Origin: Planctomycetes bacterium B3_Pla
Lineage (GTDB): Bacteria > Planctomycetota > Phycisphaerae > Sedimentisphaerales > Anaerobacaceae
DNA: 64,000 nucleotides
Assembly: GCA_005223045.1 (NCBI GenBank)
Contig: NJBM01000010.1
Coordinates: 124,001-188,000 of the forward strand
Reading direction: 5' to 3'
Below are positions 1 to 8,912 of the stretch, in pieces. Below the pieces are notes generated by a model. The model saw only the letters and a program-made list of their open reading frames with translations. It did no database searches and had not been told where the DNA came from. How positions within the stretch are numbered: the first letter of the stretch is position 1; every line of letters begins with the position of its first letter. Made by a program: the position numbers and the translations under genes.

Positions 1-1143
1 CGACAGTGCGGCGTTGTACAGCACGCGCTCTAAGACGTCGATGTACCTGGCGTCGCCGTGCATCAGAAACATGCGGTGGTTCCAGAAGATATTGGCAATC
101 GACGCGCACGTCTCGCAATAGGCGGTCATATTGGGCAGCTCGTAATGGCCGCCGAAGCCTTCATGCCCGCCCGCCGCTCCGATGCCGCCTGTGACGTAGA
201 GCTTGGTATCGACGACGTCCTTCCATATCGTATCGATTGCGCGGACGTATTCCATGTTGCCGGTAAGCGCCGCGACATCGGCCATGCCGGTGTAAAGGTA
301 CGCGGCCCGGACGGAATGGCCCACGGCGGTAGTCTGCTCGGTTACGGGCTTGTGGTCCTGCGAGTATGCGCCGTAGAGTCCTTTGTCGCCTTTGGCCCCG
401 CGGTTGCCTTCGCGGCCGCGCTGGTCCAGGAAGAACTTCGCCTGGTCCAGGTATTTGCCGTCGCCTGTAGCGCGATATAATTTGCACAGCCCTATTTCGA
501 TTTCCTGATGGCCGGGCGGATCGGTCCGCTTGCCGGCGTTGAAAACATCGCAGATCAGATCGGCGTTCTGCGTGGCAACATCAAGGAACAACTTCTCGCC
601 GGTGACCTGGTAATGAGCCACCGCAGCTTCGTACATGTGCCCCACGCAGTATTGCTCGTGAATACTCTGCACGTTTGTCCAGAGCTTCTCGTGCTGCCTG
701 GCCGGAATCGAGTAAAAGGTGAACAGATAGCCATCCTCCCACTGGGCCCCGTCCATAACGGTGATGAGCTTGTCGAGATACAGCCGCATCATGGTTTCAG
801 GACGGACTTGCAGCGAGTAGGCAGCGCCTTCCATGACCTTGTAGACATCGGAATCATTGAAGTAGATGCCTTCGTGTTTGCCTTCCATGAGTCCAGCGGC
901 TTTCTCAAAATTCCTGATGCGTCCGGTTTCCTCGCATTTGTCGAAGCAATAAGGGATTGTAACCTTACGGCTGGTCTCAAGTCGCGGCGTCCAGAAACTA
1001 TCCTCGACGCGGACTTTGTTGAAGGCCACCGGCTTGACGTTGTAGTCACGCTCCAGTTGGGCTTGCCGCTCCTGCGCTTCGCACAGCGAAAACATTACGA
1101 CCGCCAGAGAAACGGCTGCAAATACTCGTCTTTGATGTACCAT
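1..1143 (-). CDS. GH127-type beta-L-arabinofuranosidase (DUF1680), 3' truncated
   Basis: The first 381 codons are visible and the gene runs off the left edge without a stop. A signal peptide (MVHQRRVFAAVSLAVVMFSLCEA) is followed by the family opening with KVRVEDSFWTPRLETSRKVT and later by LYVTGGIGAAGGHEGFGG and ELPNMTAYCETCASIAN. Family members hydrolyse terminal beta-L-arabinofuranosides through a zinc-bound cysteine. The ETC triplet here (Glu344, Cys346) corresponds to two zinc ligands known from HypBA1, and the nucleophilic Cys pair would lie beyond the window. Full proteins are usually 600-700 residues, so about 60% is present. It lies 19 bp after the pectate-lyase-like gene, probably in one operon with it. 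The fold assignment is firm and the substrate is inferred from the family. Confidence 0.9.
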   Translation of the reverse strand, partial: MVHQRRVFAAVSLAVVMFSLCEAQERQAQLERDYNVKPVAFNKVRVEDSFWTPRLETSRKVTIPYCFDKCEETGRIRNFEKAAGLMEGKHEGIYFNDSDVYKVMEGAAYSLQVRPETMMRLYLDKLITVMDGAQWEDGYLFTFYSIPARQHEKLWTNVQSIHEQYCVGHMYEAAVAHYQVTGEKLFLDVATQNADLICDVFNAGKRTDPPGHQEIEIGLCKLYRATGDGKYLDQAKFFLDQRGREGNRGAKGDKGLYGAYSQDHKPVTEQTTAVGHSVRAAYLYTGMADVAALTGNMEYVRAIDTIWKDVVDTKLYVTGGIGAAGGHEGFGGHYELPNMTAYCETCASIANIFWNHRMFLMHGDARYIDVLERVLYNAALS

Positions 1144-1162
1144 TGGAATCATCCTCGCTACG

Positions 1163-2482
1163 TTAATCGCTTACGTTCAGTCCTATTTGAACATTTCCTT
1201 CGGATTGATTGTCGATTCGTTCGGAGCCGGTGAATATATTTTCTGCGATTACAGCCCGGCTAACGTCTTTGCCGAGCCGAATCTGGGGCCGGTCCTGCCG
1301 GAATTCACATCCCCGAATCAGAACCGTGCCGCTTCGGGCCTGGATCGCTGAGCGAGTCTTTTCTTTACCGCCCCACTGGACGAACGTGCAATCCCCGAAT
1401 CCAACGGTTCCGGTCCCGGCAATCTTTGCGATCTGGTTGCACGGGCCCCAGAACGCGCAGTTTACAAAGCGAGCACTTCCGGTATTGTTGCGTGTGACCT
1501 CAATCATAGTGGGATCCGGACCGCGGAAGGACACAAACTCACCGTTTGTAATCAACAGCCCGTATGGGGCGCACTGCTCCACGACAAGAGCCGTGTGGCA
1601 ATTGTCGGCGCCGATGCCAAGGAAGTTGCCGTTGCACACTCCTGCTTTGCTTTTTATGAATTTGTAGCCGATTTTGTAGCCGAAGCAGAAAGTATTGGTA
1701 ACGTACTGCCAGTCGGACCGGCCGAAGATAAACGCCTCGCCGTTCTCCATCTGCCACTGGAACAGCTTCGGTTTCATGCTCCACCAGGGATTGAAGTGAA
1801 CGTTCTCAATCCGGCCGATATCGTAGATGGAATCTACAAGGACGCCCCGCCGGATGGGCTGGCCGTGCACGTCGCGAATCAAGTGGCGTTCGTTTCGGGT
1901 CGCGTCGATCCCGTTGTACGGATTTAGCATCTCGACTGCCAGCACGGCGGGATTCTTGCCGCGCATAGAGATCGCCCAGGGATACGGTTTGGGGATATCA
2001 TCCACGTTTTGCTCGGGATAGTAAAGCACCACGCCCTTGAGAGTACTGTTTGTGTTGAGGGTGATGAACGCAGGGCCGTCCTCGCTTCCCACGCCTTCTG
2101 TGACTAAGAACGTTGTGCCGTCGTCGGTTGGTTTGGGAAGCCCCTGGTCCCGGATGCCGTTGTGTGCCGGCACCGACTGCCAGATTCCGGCTAACGTGAC
2201 CGCGTTGGGTACGTTCAGATGGCCTGCGAAGAAATAGTTCCCGGCCGGAGCATAAACGACTCCGCCTCCGGCTTTCGTCGCCGAATCCATGGCCTTTTGA
2301 AATGCTGCCGTGTCATCGGTTTTCCCGTCGCCCGCCGCATCGAAATCACGCACATTCCAAGAACCTGAGTCCGAATCAGCGCGGGCCAGGCCCGTGGCGC
2401 CAGCCACATGCAAAGTCAGAACAGCAACAAAGACGATACAAAACTGGTTAACAAGCCATGTTCGAGAAAGGTTATTTTGCAT
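1163..2482 (-). CDS. Secreted pectate-lyase-like right-handed beta-helix protein
   Basis: 439 residues with an N-terminal signal peptide (hydrophobic stretch VNQFCIVFVAVLTLHVAGA, cut near ARA-D). The mature part opens with WNVRDFDAAGDGKTDDTAAF, the hallmark of the Pectate_lyase_3/GH28-like superfamily, followed by GGGVVYAPAGNYFFAGHL and repeated short beta-strand coils such as FVNCAFWGPCNQI and VLIRGCEF. Such proteins cleave or bind pectic or other polyanionic polysaccharides outside the cytoplasm. I cannot place catalytic residues with certainty, so it may be a lyase, a hydrolase or a binding protein. An AAAGGAC ribosome site precedes the ATG. It sits between the PQQ/methyltransferase-like gene and the GH127 gene, all on the same strand, which supports a role in pectin or arabinan use. 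Confidence 0.8.
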   Translation of the reverse strand: MQNNLSRTWLVNQFCIVFVAVLTLHVAGATGLARADSDSGSWNVRDFDAAGDGKTDDTAAFQKAMDSATKAGGGVVYAPAGNYFFAGHLNVPNAVTLAGIWQSVPAHNGIRDQGLPKPTDDGTTFLVTEGVGSEDGPAFITLNTNSTLKGVVLYYPEQNVDDIPKPYPWAISMRGKNPAVLAVEMLNPYNGIDATRNERHLIRDVHGQPIRRGVLVDSIYDIGRIENVHFNPWWSMKPKLFQWQMENGEAFIFGRSDWQYVTNTFCFGYKIGYKFIKSKAGVCNGNFLGIGADNCHTALVVEQCAPYGLLITNGEFVSFRGPDPTMIEVTRNNTGSARFVNCAFWGPCNQIAKIAGTGTVGFGDCTFVQWGGKEKTRSAIQARSGTVLIRGCEFRQDRPQIRLGKDVSRAVIAENIFTGSERIDNQSEGNVQIGLNVSD

Positions 2483-2604
2483 TATCTCGTCCTTTCAGTA
2501 GAAAAATACAGAATTACACGCGCAATACGCCCGATTGTAGTCGGCAATGTTGCCGGCGTCAACTGCGCGGCCGTTTGCAGTGAGGACAGGCGAGGATGCC
2601 CTTG

Positions 2605-5600
2605 TTAATCTCGTACTGCCCCCGCTCTGTCTCGCTGGGGCTGCCGTGGTCGTTGCGGCCCGAAGCTGCGAACATTGCCGTTGAGCATTGTCAGGATGAT
2701 CTGACCGTCTCTGCCGACCAGCAACCCGCCAGGCAGCGGTTTCGACTGCAAGGGGTAGCGCCAGAACCAGTACGGCGTGCCGTTTTGGGAGTTGAATGCA
2801 ACCAGAAACCACTCGGGATGCGCCCGGGCCGGGGCCTGATACTTCAGAACCGCCACGACCGAACTCGGGCATACGGCGAGCGAGACCACCTCGAATTCCT
2901 TCTGATCCAGATCGGTGGTCCATCGGATGTCGTTGTCACGATTGAGAGCATCGGCCAGGACGGGCCGTCGGCCCCCGGCGGGCCTCTCCGACAGTCCCCT
3001 GGTGATTCGCTCGGCCGCCTTGGCGGCGTCCCAACAGGTCAACTTGCCGTCGCGGAAGTTCACCAGTGCGACGGCGTCATCACTCCAGGCCGGTGGGATG
3101 CCTCCGCGGTTCACCGTCAAGGAGCGCCGGCCGTCGTGGAAATAGAAGTTGTCCTTATTGGCCACGTTCTCTGGCGAAGCATAGAGGTGCCTGCCACCGA
3201 AGATCGGATATTTGTCGAGGAAGACGCCTACGAACTTGCCATGGTGGGCCTTGGGATTGCCCTGGTCGAAACTCTGGTTTAGACACTTGCCCGTTTTGAT
3301 GTCGAAACGTGCCGGGCTGACCTGGTTGCCGCCGGCCATCAGTAGTTGATCGCCCTGGATCGTGAGGTTGCCCTGAGCCGAGACGCCTTTGCGCAGCTCT
3401 GGATTAAGGTGACCGCAGGTATTGTTCTGCCATTTGATCTTGCCTGTCTTTGCGTCGAGAGCATAGACATAAGTGCCGTCGCTGTCGATTATCCCTGCGG
3501 CAAAATAGGCGATGCCGTCTTCGACCAGCACGCCGGTGTTGATGGGCCAGGTCGAGCAGATGTTCCCGTAAATCATGATGTGCCGCTCGACCGGCGCAGC
3601 ACGGAAGCGCCAGAGCAAACGCCCGGTTGTGGCCTCCAGGGCATAAACATACCCGTCACCGCTGCCGACATACGCCCGGGACTCCCAGATAGTCGGAGGC
3701 GCCTTGATAGGCCCGGCGGTGGGGAAGATCCACCGAACCTGCCCGGTCCTGACGTCGAGGGCGCGGACCTTGCCGCACTCTCCGGCTACGAAGACAAGTC
3801 CATCCGCGGAGGTCGGGGCGGTCGGTACGTGCGGTTGTTTTGGAGTGTGTGTCCAGGAAGGCACCGGACGTGTCTCCTGGGGAGCATTCGGTCGCGCGAG
3901 TATAGTCGTTGTCGAGCTCGTACGCTGATTGTTCGCCCGATATGTGGGCCAGTCGGTTGCCGTGACTTCCAGCGGCGCGACCTTCTCGAAATCGCGTTCG
4001 GTTTGCAGTCGCTCGGCTTCGGTGGCTACGTGGTCGAAACGGAAGTCGCCCGCCGAGCATTTGGCCATCGCTCCGATCAGCGAGAGGTTGCAGTCGCAGG
4101 CCCAAGGGCCGATGTAGAGCATGCCGTTGGCGGGAAGTGCGCCATCGTTGCACCCCGGTCGGACCCCTCCGTCGATCAAAACCTTCTTACTCGCTCGGTC
4201 GAAGCGAAGCGTGCCTTCACCGCGAACGAATAACGAGTCGGGGGTGGCCGTCAGGCGGGTGCAAGCGGCTTTGCGGAATTTATAATTATCGAGCACCGAA
4301 CCTGTGACAGGATCGATGGCCACGTGCTGGCTGCCGGGACCGACGCCGAGCACGGCTTGATCGTCGAGGAAGATAGCGTTCGGGTTGTTAGTGATTTTCT
4401 TTTTCTGCCAGAGCAGATCGCCGTTTTTGGTCGAGACAGCTATGACGTTCATCCGAGTTTGGCCCTGGATGATTAGCGACTCTGGGCCGGCCACGGCGAT
4501 ACAGACGCTGCGGAATCCCGGCGTCGAAACCAGCCCTCTTCCCGGCTGTTCGATAAGGCCAAGGGTCTTGGAGTCACCATTGGTCCAGACGACCTTTCCC
4601 GTTTCAGAATCGAGACTGCGCAGATGACAGTCGGGACAATACAGAAAGAGCTTACCGTCACGCATGGCCAGCCCTCGCGAATCAATCAGCGTATCTTCCT
4701 TGTGCTGCCACAGGAGGCACTCATCCTCGAGTCTGAACGCTGCCAATTTGTTGCCGAATCCCCAGGGGACTCTCGGCTTTCGGTAATACCCGGCACTGAG
4801 ATCCGCCCAGCTCCAGCCTCCGAAGTTGCGATCTCCTTTGATGGTCTTTGCCTCGCCCCCTTTTTCGCCCGCCATAGCGTAAAGAACGCCGTCCTTCATC
4901 GCCATCCACTTCCAGTTACCTTCCATGCCGGGAATCTGAATCCGTCCTTTTTCCTCGCCCGTCCGTGCGTCGAGCATGAGGCAGCCGCCGCCGTCCATCA
5001 TGTAGAAGATGTCTTTGGTCGCAACGAATGCCGAGCGATGTGCGAGATAGCCTTCGGGCAGATCGCGCTGCCAGAGCACAGTGCCGTTGTATCCGTTGCG
5101 GGCGATCAGCTTGTTGAGCATGTCCCATTCACGCACGTGGTGGGCGATGTGTCCCGTTGCAAGGAAAGTTCGCCCGCCCGCCGCTGTTGTAATGGCTGGC
5201 ATCCCAATATAGTACGGCTCGGCCAGGAACTGCGTCATGTACGGCGCCTTGATGACCTGATCGGTGGAGACGGGGTTGTTATCAGGGGAGTGCTCCCAAT
5301 GCGACCATTCGTCGACACCTTCCAGCGGGGGCTTGGAAAAGCGCAGCCACACGCCGCCGTCAGTCTGTGTGATCTTAACGTCCCCGGCCTTGCCAGCCTG
5401 GGCCCATTGCCGAACTTGCTGTTCAGTGGTCCCGCCCGTCGTGGCGATGATCGCCCTTCCTTCGGGGGTCAGCACTCGGAGCACTTCGGAGACACTCAGC
5501 CGGGCGAGCGTGCCGGCATCGGCGCGCGTTGCAATAACTACATCGACCATGTTATCGGCGTAGAGCAGTCTGTTCAGGGCGCCCCGCTCGATGATGAGCC

Positions 5601-5976
5601 GGTCTATACCGAGTCCGGCCTCTTCGGCCAGTCGTCGTTGTATGGCCACCACGCTGGGGTCAGGCTCGCGCACGTGTACGAGCAGATTACTGCACTGTGC
5701 GATCTGCACGGGTAGATCGCGCGGCCCACCGATGACGGCGCAGAGTCCTCGGTCGACGCCGCCCATACTGACGAGCTTACGGGCCAATGTATCGGCGCCA
5801 GTGTCTCCGGCCTGGACGGCCGTGGCCGACGGACCTGTCATGATTCCCAGAAGGACTACGACTATGGCTGTGAAAGTAGGGGCGGGCCCATGTGTCCGCC
5901 CTTTCCCGGAACATGGATGAGGATGAGGGCAACCACATGGGGTTGCCCCTACAGACGATCTCTTTGCGTGAAGCAT
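2605..5976 (-). CDS. Secreted PQQ-like beta-propeller protein with N-terminal methyltransferase-like domain
   Basis: About 1123 residues from the ATG at 5976, which has AGGGG seven bases upstream; more upstream starts lack such a site. The signal peptide has its hydrophobic core at TFTAIVVVLLGIMTGPSA. Residues about 55-190 resemble a class I methyltransferase fold (LLYADNMVDVVIATR, VSEVLRVLTPEGRAIIATTGG). The glycine-rich SAM loop is poor, so this part is probably not catalytic. The rest carries PQQ/BamB-type propeller repeats (GLVFVAGECGKVRALDVRTG, AYVGSGDGYVYALEATTG, YVYALDAKTGKIKWQ). The role is unknown, but export and propeller architecture suggest binding or a dehydrogenase-like scaffold. 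A dispersed hairpin element (5876-5952) is translated in frame within the n-region of the signal peptide. The first gene of the minus-strand cluster with the pectate-lyase-like and GH127 genes. Confidence 0.8.
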   Translation of the reverse strand: MLHAKRSSVGATPCGCPHPHPCSGKGRTHGPAPTFTAIVVVLLGIMTGPSATAVQAGDTGADTLARKLVSMGGVDRGLCAVIGGPRDLPVQIAQCSNLLVHVREPDPSVVAIQRRLAEEAGLGIDRLIIERGALNRLLYADNMVDVVIATRADAGTLARLSVSEVLRVLTPEGRAIIATTGGTTEQQVRQWAQAGKAGDVKITQTDGGVWLRFSKPPLEGVDEWSHWEHSPDNNPVSTDQVIKAPYMTQFLAEPYYIGMPAITTAAGGRTFLATGHIAHHVREWDMLNKLIARNGYNGTVLWQRDLPEGYLAHRSAFVATKDIFYMMDGGGCLMLDARTGEEKGRIQIPGMEGNWKWMAMKDGVLYAMAGEKGGEAKTIKGDRNFGGWSWADLSAGYYRKPRVPWGFGNKLAAFRLEDECLLWQHKEDTLIDSRGLAMRDGKLFLYCPDCHLRSLDSETGKVVWTNGDSKTLGLIEQPGRGLVSTPGFRSVCIAVAGPESLIIQGQTRMNVIAVSTKNGDLLWQKKKITNNPNAIFLDDQAVLGVGPGSQHVAIDPVTGSVLDNYKFRKAACTRLTATPDSLFVRGEGTLRFDRASKKVLIDGGVRPGCNDGALPANGMLYIGPWACDCNLSLIGAMAKCSAGDFRFDHVATEAERLQTERDFEKVAPLEVTATDWPTYRANNQRTSSTTTILARPNAPQETRPVPSWTHTPKQPHVPTAPTSADGLVFVAGECGKVRALDVRTGQVRWIFPTAGPIKAPPTIWESRAYVGSGDGYVYALEATTGRLLWRFRAAPVERHIMIYGNICSTWPINTGVLVEDGIAYFAAGIIDSDGTYVYALDAKTGKIKWQNNTCGHLNPELRKGVSAQGNLTIQGDQLLMAGGNQVSPARFDIKTGKCLNQSFDQGNPKAHHGKFVGVFLDKYPIFGGRHLYASPENVANKDNFYFHDGRRSLTVNRGGIPPAWSDDAVALVNFRDGKLTCWDAAKAAERITRGLSERPAGGRRPVLADALNRDNDIRWTTDLDQKEFEVVSLAVCPSSVVAVLKYQAPARAHPEWFLVAFNSQNGTPYWFWRYPLQSKPLPGGLLVGRDGQIILTMLNGNVRSFGPQRPRQPQRDRAGAVRD
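5876..5952. repeat. Composite hairpin element, family A, inside a coding N-terminus
   Basis: A 77-bp segment with 7-bp terminal inverted repeats GTAGGGG/CCCCTAC. It holds two hairpins in tandem, one around GGGCGGGCCC-ATGTGTCCGCCC and one around GGGCAACC-ACATG-GGGTTGCCC. The same two-hairpin arrangement occurs in opposite orientation at 34262-34331, and one half occurs at 32690-32716. Here it is translated as part of the signal-peptide n-region of the PQQ-like protein. Confidence 0.75.
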
Positions 5977-6056
5977 GATCTTGCCCCTTTCTGCTCTGAG
6001 AACAAGTGATGTTGATGTTCTGAGTACGCGGTGATTATAGCACTTTTGTGTCTGTG

Positions 6057-6839
6057 CTAATAGTCCTTGAAGTTTCGCATCCATTCGGGCCAACCGGTAG
6101 GCTGGACACCGCCGGCTTTTGTCCAGGGGCCGTTTGTGTCGAACTGCCGATGCCATTTGAGTTTCCACAGCTCCTTGATATCCACTTTTCTGACGGCGAA
6201 ATTCAAAAAAACCATGTTTGTGACCCCGTCGTGCCGGTCGATGCAGAAGCGCCTCATACAAATAGGCCCGGCGTTCTGGGTCTGACCGTTATAATCCGGA
6301 GGAGTGTTAGTGGGCTGTGGGTGGCCCCCGAGATAGAAGCAATCCAAGAAAAGCGGTATATTGTCCGCGCCCTTGACGTTGGCGCTCTTCCAGTGGTTCT
6401 CGGCCTCATATCCCCACAATGCCTCGCCTCTCGGGTGATAGAGCCAGTTGTTTATGCCGTAACTCGTGTAGAATCCGGCGCCGCCGGCAACGTTTGTCGC
6501 CTCCCAGGCCACGAACGGATTCTGTGCCTGGCCCCAGAGTTTGTAGGCCATCGGGCACCATCGTATCGCTTCGTCCTTGTAGTATGGCTCGGCTGCAAAC
6601 AGCCAGTGCCCCACCTGTTTGCCGTCAACGTTGCGGACGCCGTCCGGGAAGGAGCCGTCGTTATCGCCGGTGTACATCGACCAGATGACGGCCCAGTGGT
6701 GCAGGTTCATCTGGCACGCGGTCGCCTTTGCCTGCTTTTTCACGCGCGACAGTGCCGGCATCAGTATCGCCAGCAGCAGTGCAATGATGGCGATTACGAC
6801 CAGAAGTTCTATTAGCGTGAATCCTCTTTTTTCACCCAT
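6057..6839 (-). CDS. Prepilin-type secreted protein (type II secretion/pseudopilin N-terminus)
   Basis: 260 residues from the ATG at 6839. It begins [20 protein letters not shown], a classic class III signal in which prepilin peptidase cuts between Gly and Phe and methylates the Phe. The following hydrophobic helix (LLLAILMPALSRV) anchors it in the membrane before assembly. The remaining domain holds the usual planctomycete features: a CQMNLHHWAVIWSMYTGDNDGSFPDG segment after the helix and HDGVTNMVFLNFAVRKV near the end, matching the H-x-DG..vlF.DGHV pattern. Such proteins are numerous in these genomes and probably display on the surface rather than form motility pili. It lies 80 bp upstream of the PQQ-like gene on the same strand and may be co-transcribed. 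Confidence 0.88.
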   Translation of the reverse strand: MGEKRGFTLIELLVVIAIIALLLAILMPALSRVKKQAKATACQMNLHHWAVIWSMYTGDNDGSFPDGVRNVDGKQVGHWLFAAEPYYKDEAIRWCPMAYKLWGQAQNPFVAWEATNVAGGAGFYTSYGINNWLYHPRGEALWGYEAENHWKSANVKGADNIPLFLDCFYLGGHPQPTNTPPDYNGQTQNAGPICMRRFCIDRHDGVTNMVFLNFAVRKVDIKELWKLKWHRQFDTNGPWTKAGGVQPTGWPEWMRNFKDY

Positions 6840-6943
6840 GATATGGCCCCTGTGGTTTTTTCGCGGGCAAAACGGCAAAACACCAGCGCACAATTATACA
6901 TCTTATGGAGCTGAGAATCAAGGAATTTGCTTCTATCAAGGCG

Positions 6944-7861
6944 TTACAAATCGCGCCAATAGAAGCACAGGGACGCCAGGGCAACCGCCGCCAGCGTCGG
7001 CAGACCGTACCCCAAGACAACGCGGAGCAATGAAAAGTCGTCGAATTTCTCGCCCTCGAAGAATTCGGGTTTTGCCGCTTTGGGTTTGGGCTGGGCACCC
7101 GAAAGAACATTAAAGAAATTGGACACTTGATCGGTGAAGGCTTCTGCGTCTTCGGCCCTGACATTGTTTCCCGGATCGGCGTCAACCTCTCGCCAGGGGC
7201 GGCGAAGCTGTGTGGATATCGCCCGGTTCAAACTGATCGGCGAGAACTCCTCCAATGAAAAAATGCTCAAGACAAGGCCGATCGGGTACCAGATGAAGAT
7301 GAGCACCACCACCGCGAGCAGGGGCTTGCGAAGCAGCATCCCGGTGAGAAATCCCAGCGACACCAGGAAGGTGAGCACAAGCCCAACGACGGCAAGGGAA
7401 GTGACAATGCCATAGACAGTCACCGTGTCGTCGGGCACGGGGCGTTTTGCCAGAATTACCAGAACTATGGCCGGGACCGTCACTATCAGGTAAACGCTCA
7501 ACACGAGCATGACTCGCGCAGACCACGTAGCCAGCAGGAATTCGAAACGGCTCACGGGCCGGCTCAGGATTCCGTCGGCCAATGTTTCGGTTCGCGATCC
7601 CGAGACCGGGGTGACACCGAGCACTACGACCACGAAGAACCAGGGAAAGACCAGGTACGGAAACAGAAGCGACGCGATCAATGTGCCGTCCTGGAAATTG
7701 GCCCAGTTCGAGCCGGTCAGCACGAGCGTCAGCAGCGCGGTGGCCCCCAGCCAAAGACGGACCAGCCGACTTGACCACAGGGTCTTCATGTCATGCCGGA
7801 GAATCGCTAAGTAGGGCATCATCCGCGTGCCGAGCTTTGATGTCTTAACGCTGGAATCCAT
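6944..7861 (-). CDS. ABC-2 type transporter permease
   Basis: About 305 residues from the ATG at 7861, chosen because it overlaps the end of the ATPase gene by 17 bp and avoids a long unlikely overlap. Several membrane spans are visible: LWLGATALLTLVLTG, YLVFPWFFVVVVLGV, VMLVLSVYLIVTVPAIVLVIL, SLAVVGLVLTFLVSLGFLTG, LLAVVVLIFIWYPIGLVLSIF and a C-terminal GLPTLAAVALASLCFYW. The sequence SGSRTETLADGILSRPVSRFEFLLATW between spans matches the GSR..GTL..lLs.PvsR..ll.gK pattern of ABC-2 permeases, including NosY-like ones. It partners the ATPase encoded immediately upstream, forming an exporter. The substrate cannot be told from sequence. Confidence 0.85.
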   Translation of the reverse strand: MDSSVKTSKLGTRMMPYLAILRHDMKTLWSSRLVRLWLGATALLTLVLTGSNWANFQDGTLIASLLFPYLVFPWFFVVVVLGVTPVSGSRTETLADGILSRPVSRFEFLLATWSARVMLVLSVYLIVTVPAIVLVILAKRPVPDDTVTVYGIVTSLAVVGLVLTFLVSLGFLTGMLLRKPLLAVVVLIFIWYPIGLVLSIFSLEEFSPISLNRAISTQLRRPWREVDADPGNNVRAEDAEAFTDQVSNFFNVLSGAQPKPKAAKPEFFEGEKFDDFSLLRVVLGYGLPTLAAVALASLCFYWRDL

Positions 7862-8822
7862 GTGCTTCATCCTCTTGCAGCAGTTGCAGATAGGCATTCT
7901 CGGTCGCATTCTGGCCGGAATGGATTGCCTGGAGCGAAAGATTGCCCGCTTCGACAAGTTTCAGCACGTCGGCAAGCGCGCCCGAGCGGCTGCGGCCGTC
8001 GGCAACCCGCACGAGCAATGCCTGAGAGGCGCTGACATGTGCTTCGACGCCCTCCATGTTGCCGGCCTCCCGGGCCAGACGCCGGACATCCTCGACAGCG
8101 CCTTCCAGCTCTAAGGTGAAATCGTGCCGGCAAAGACGCTGCCTCATCTCCTGCATTGAGCCGGTGAAAATCATGCGCCCCTCGTGCATCACGCCGAGGT
8201 GGTCGCAAATCTGATCGATGTCACTGAGAATATGCGTGGCGACGACCACGGTCTTGGTCTTTCCCAGCTCGCGGATCAGATCCAGCGTGAATCGCCGGGC
8301 CGAAGGGTCCAGGCCGGCGGTAGGCTCGTCCCAGAGCAGCAGCGATGGGTCGGCGACAAGCGAGGCGGCGATTCCCAGCCGGGTGCACATTCCGGTGGAA
8401 AAAGTCTGGATGTGCTGATCGGTGGCCCCGAGCAATCCGACGGCGCGAAGCAAGGCGGATATCCGGGGTTTGCGGACCTCGGTTGGCAGCCGGCACAGTT
8501 TGCCGAGAAGGTCCAGGTATTCGATGGGTCTGAGGTTGCCCGGCAATTTCGGATTTGTCGGCAGGTAGCCAATTTGAGAACGGACGGCGACGGCGTTTGG
8601 CCCGCACGGCTTGTCGAAAACCAGCGCCCGGCCCGCCGTGGGACGCTGCAACCCCAACAGAAGGCGCAGTGTGGTCGTCTTGCCCGCGCCGTTGGGTCCC
8701 AACAGTCCGAAGATAGAACCGCAGGGGACCTCCAGATTCATATCGTTGACCGCGATGAGCCGTTGACCGTAGATCTTCGTCAGACGCTCTGTGCGAATCG
8801 CCAGTTCCATACTGAGCTTCAC
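7845..8822 (-). CDS. ABC transporter ATP-binding protein
   Basis: 325 residues with a complete nucleotide-binding domain: Walker A GPNGAGKTT, the signature region FSTGMCTRLGIAASL (a variant of LSGG with STGM), Walker B LLLWDEPTAGLDP, and a switch histidine in VVVATHILSD. After about residue 225 there is a C-terminal extension (FTLELEGAVEDVRRLAREAGNMEGVEAHVS) typical of CcmA/NatA-type exporters. It powers the permease encoded next to it with an overlapping start. The first codons MKLSMELA allow two starts, and either gives the full domain. Cargo is unknown. Confidence 0.92.
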   Translation of the reverse strand: MKLSMELAIRTERLTKIYGQRLIAVNDMNLEVPCGSIFGLLGPNGAGKTTTLRLLLGLQRPTAGRALVFDKPCGPNAVAVRSQIGYLPTNPKLPGNLRPIEYLDLLGKLCRLPTEVRKPRISALLRAVGLLGATDQHIQTFSTGMCTRLGIAASLVADPSLLLWDEPTAGLDPSARRFTLDLIRELGKTKTVVVATHILSDIDQICDHLGVMHEGRMIFTGSMQEMRQRLCRHDFTLELEGAVEDVRRLAREAGNMEGVEAHVSASQALLVRVADGRSRSGALADVLKLVEAGNLSLQAIHSGQNATENAYLQLLQEDEAHGFQR

Positions 8823-8912
8823 TTTCTATTCTTGAATGGTTTGGGACGAATTCGCCCCGGACGGCGCCATTGTAAGGATTCTTTCCGCCACGATCAAGTG
8901 ATTTGGCGATAC

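Noticed and set aside
508..1233. A 241-codon plus-strand frame opposite GH127
   Set aside because: Minus-strand translation shows the conserved GH127 sequence and signal peptide through the same interval.
4624..5715. A 363-codon plus-strand frame opposite the PQQ-like gene
   Set aside because: Antisense to repeated propeller motifs; open only because of codon bias on the other strand.
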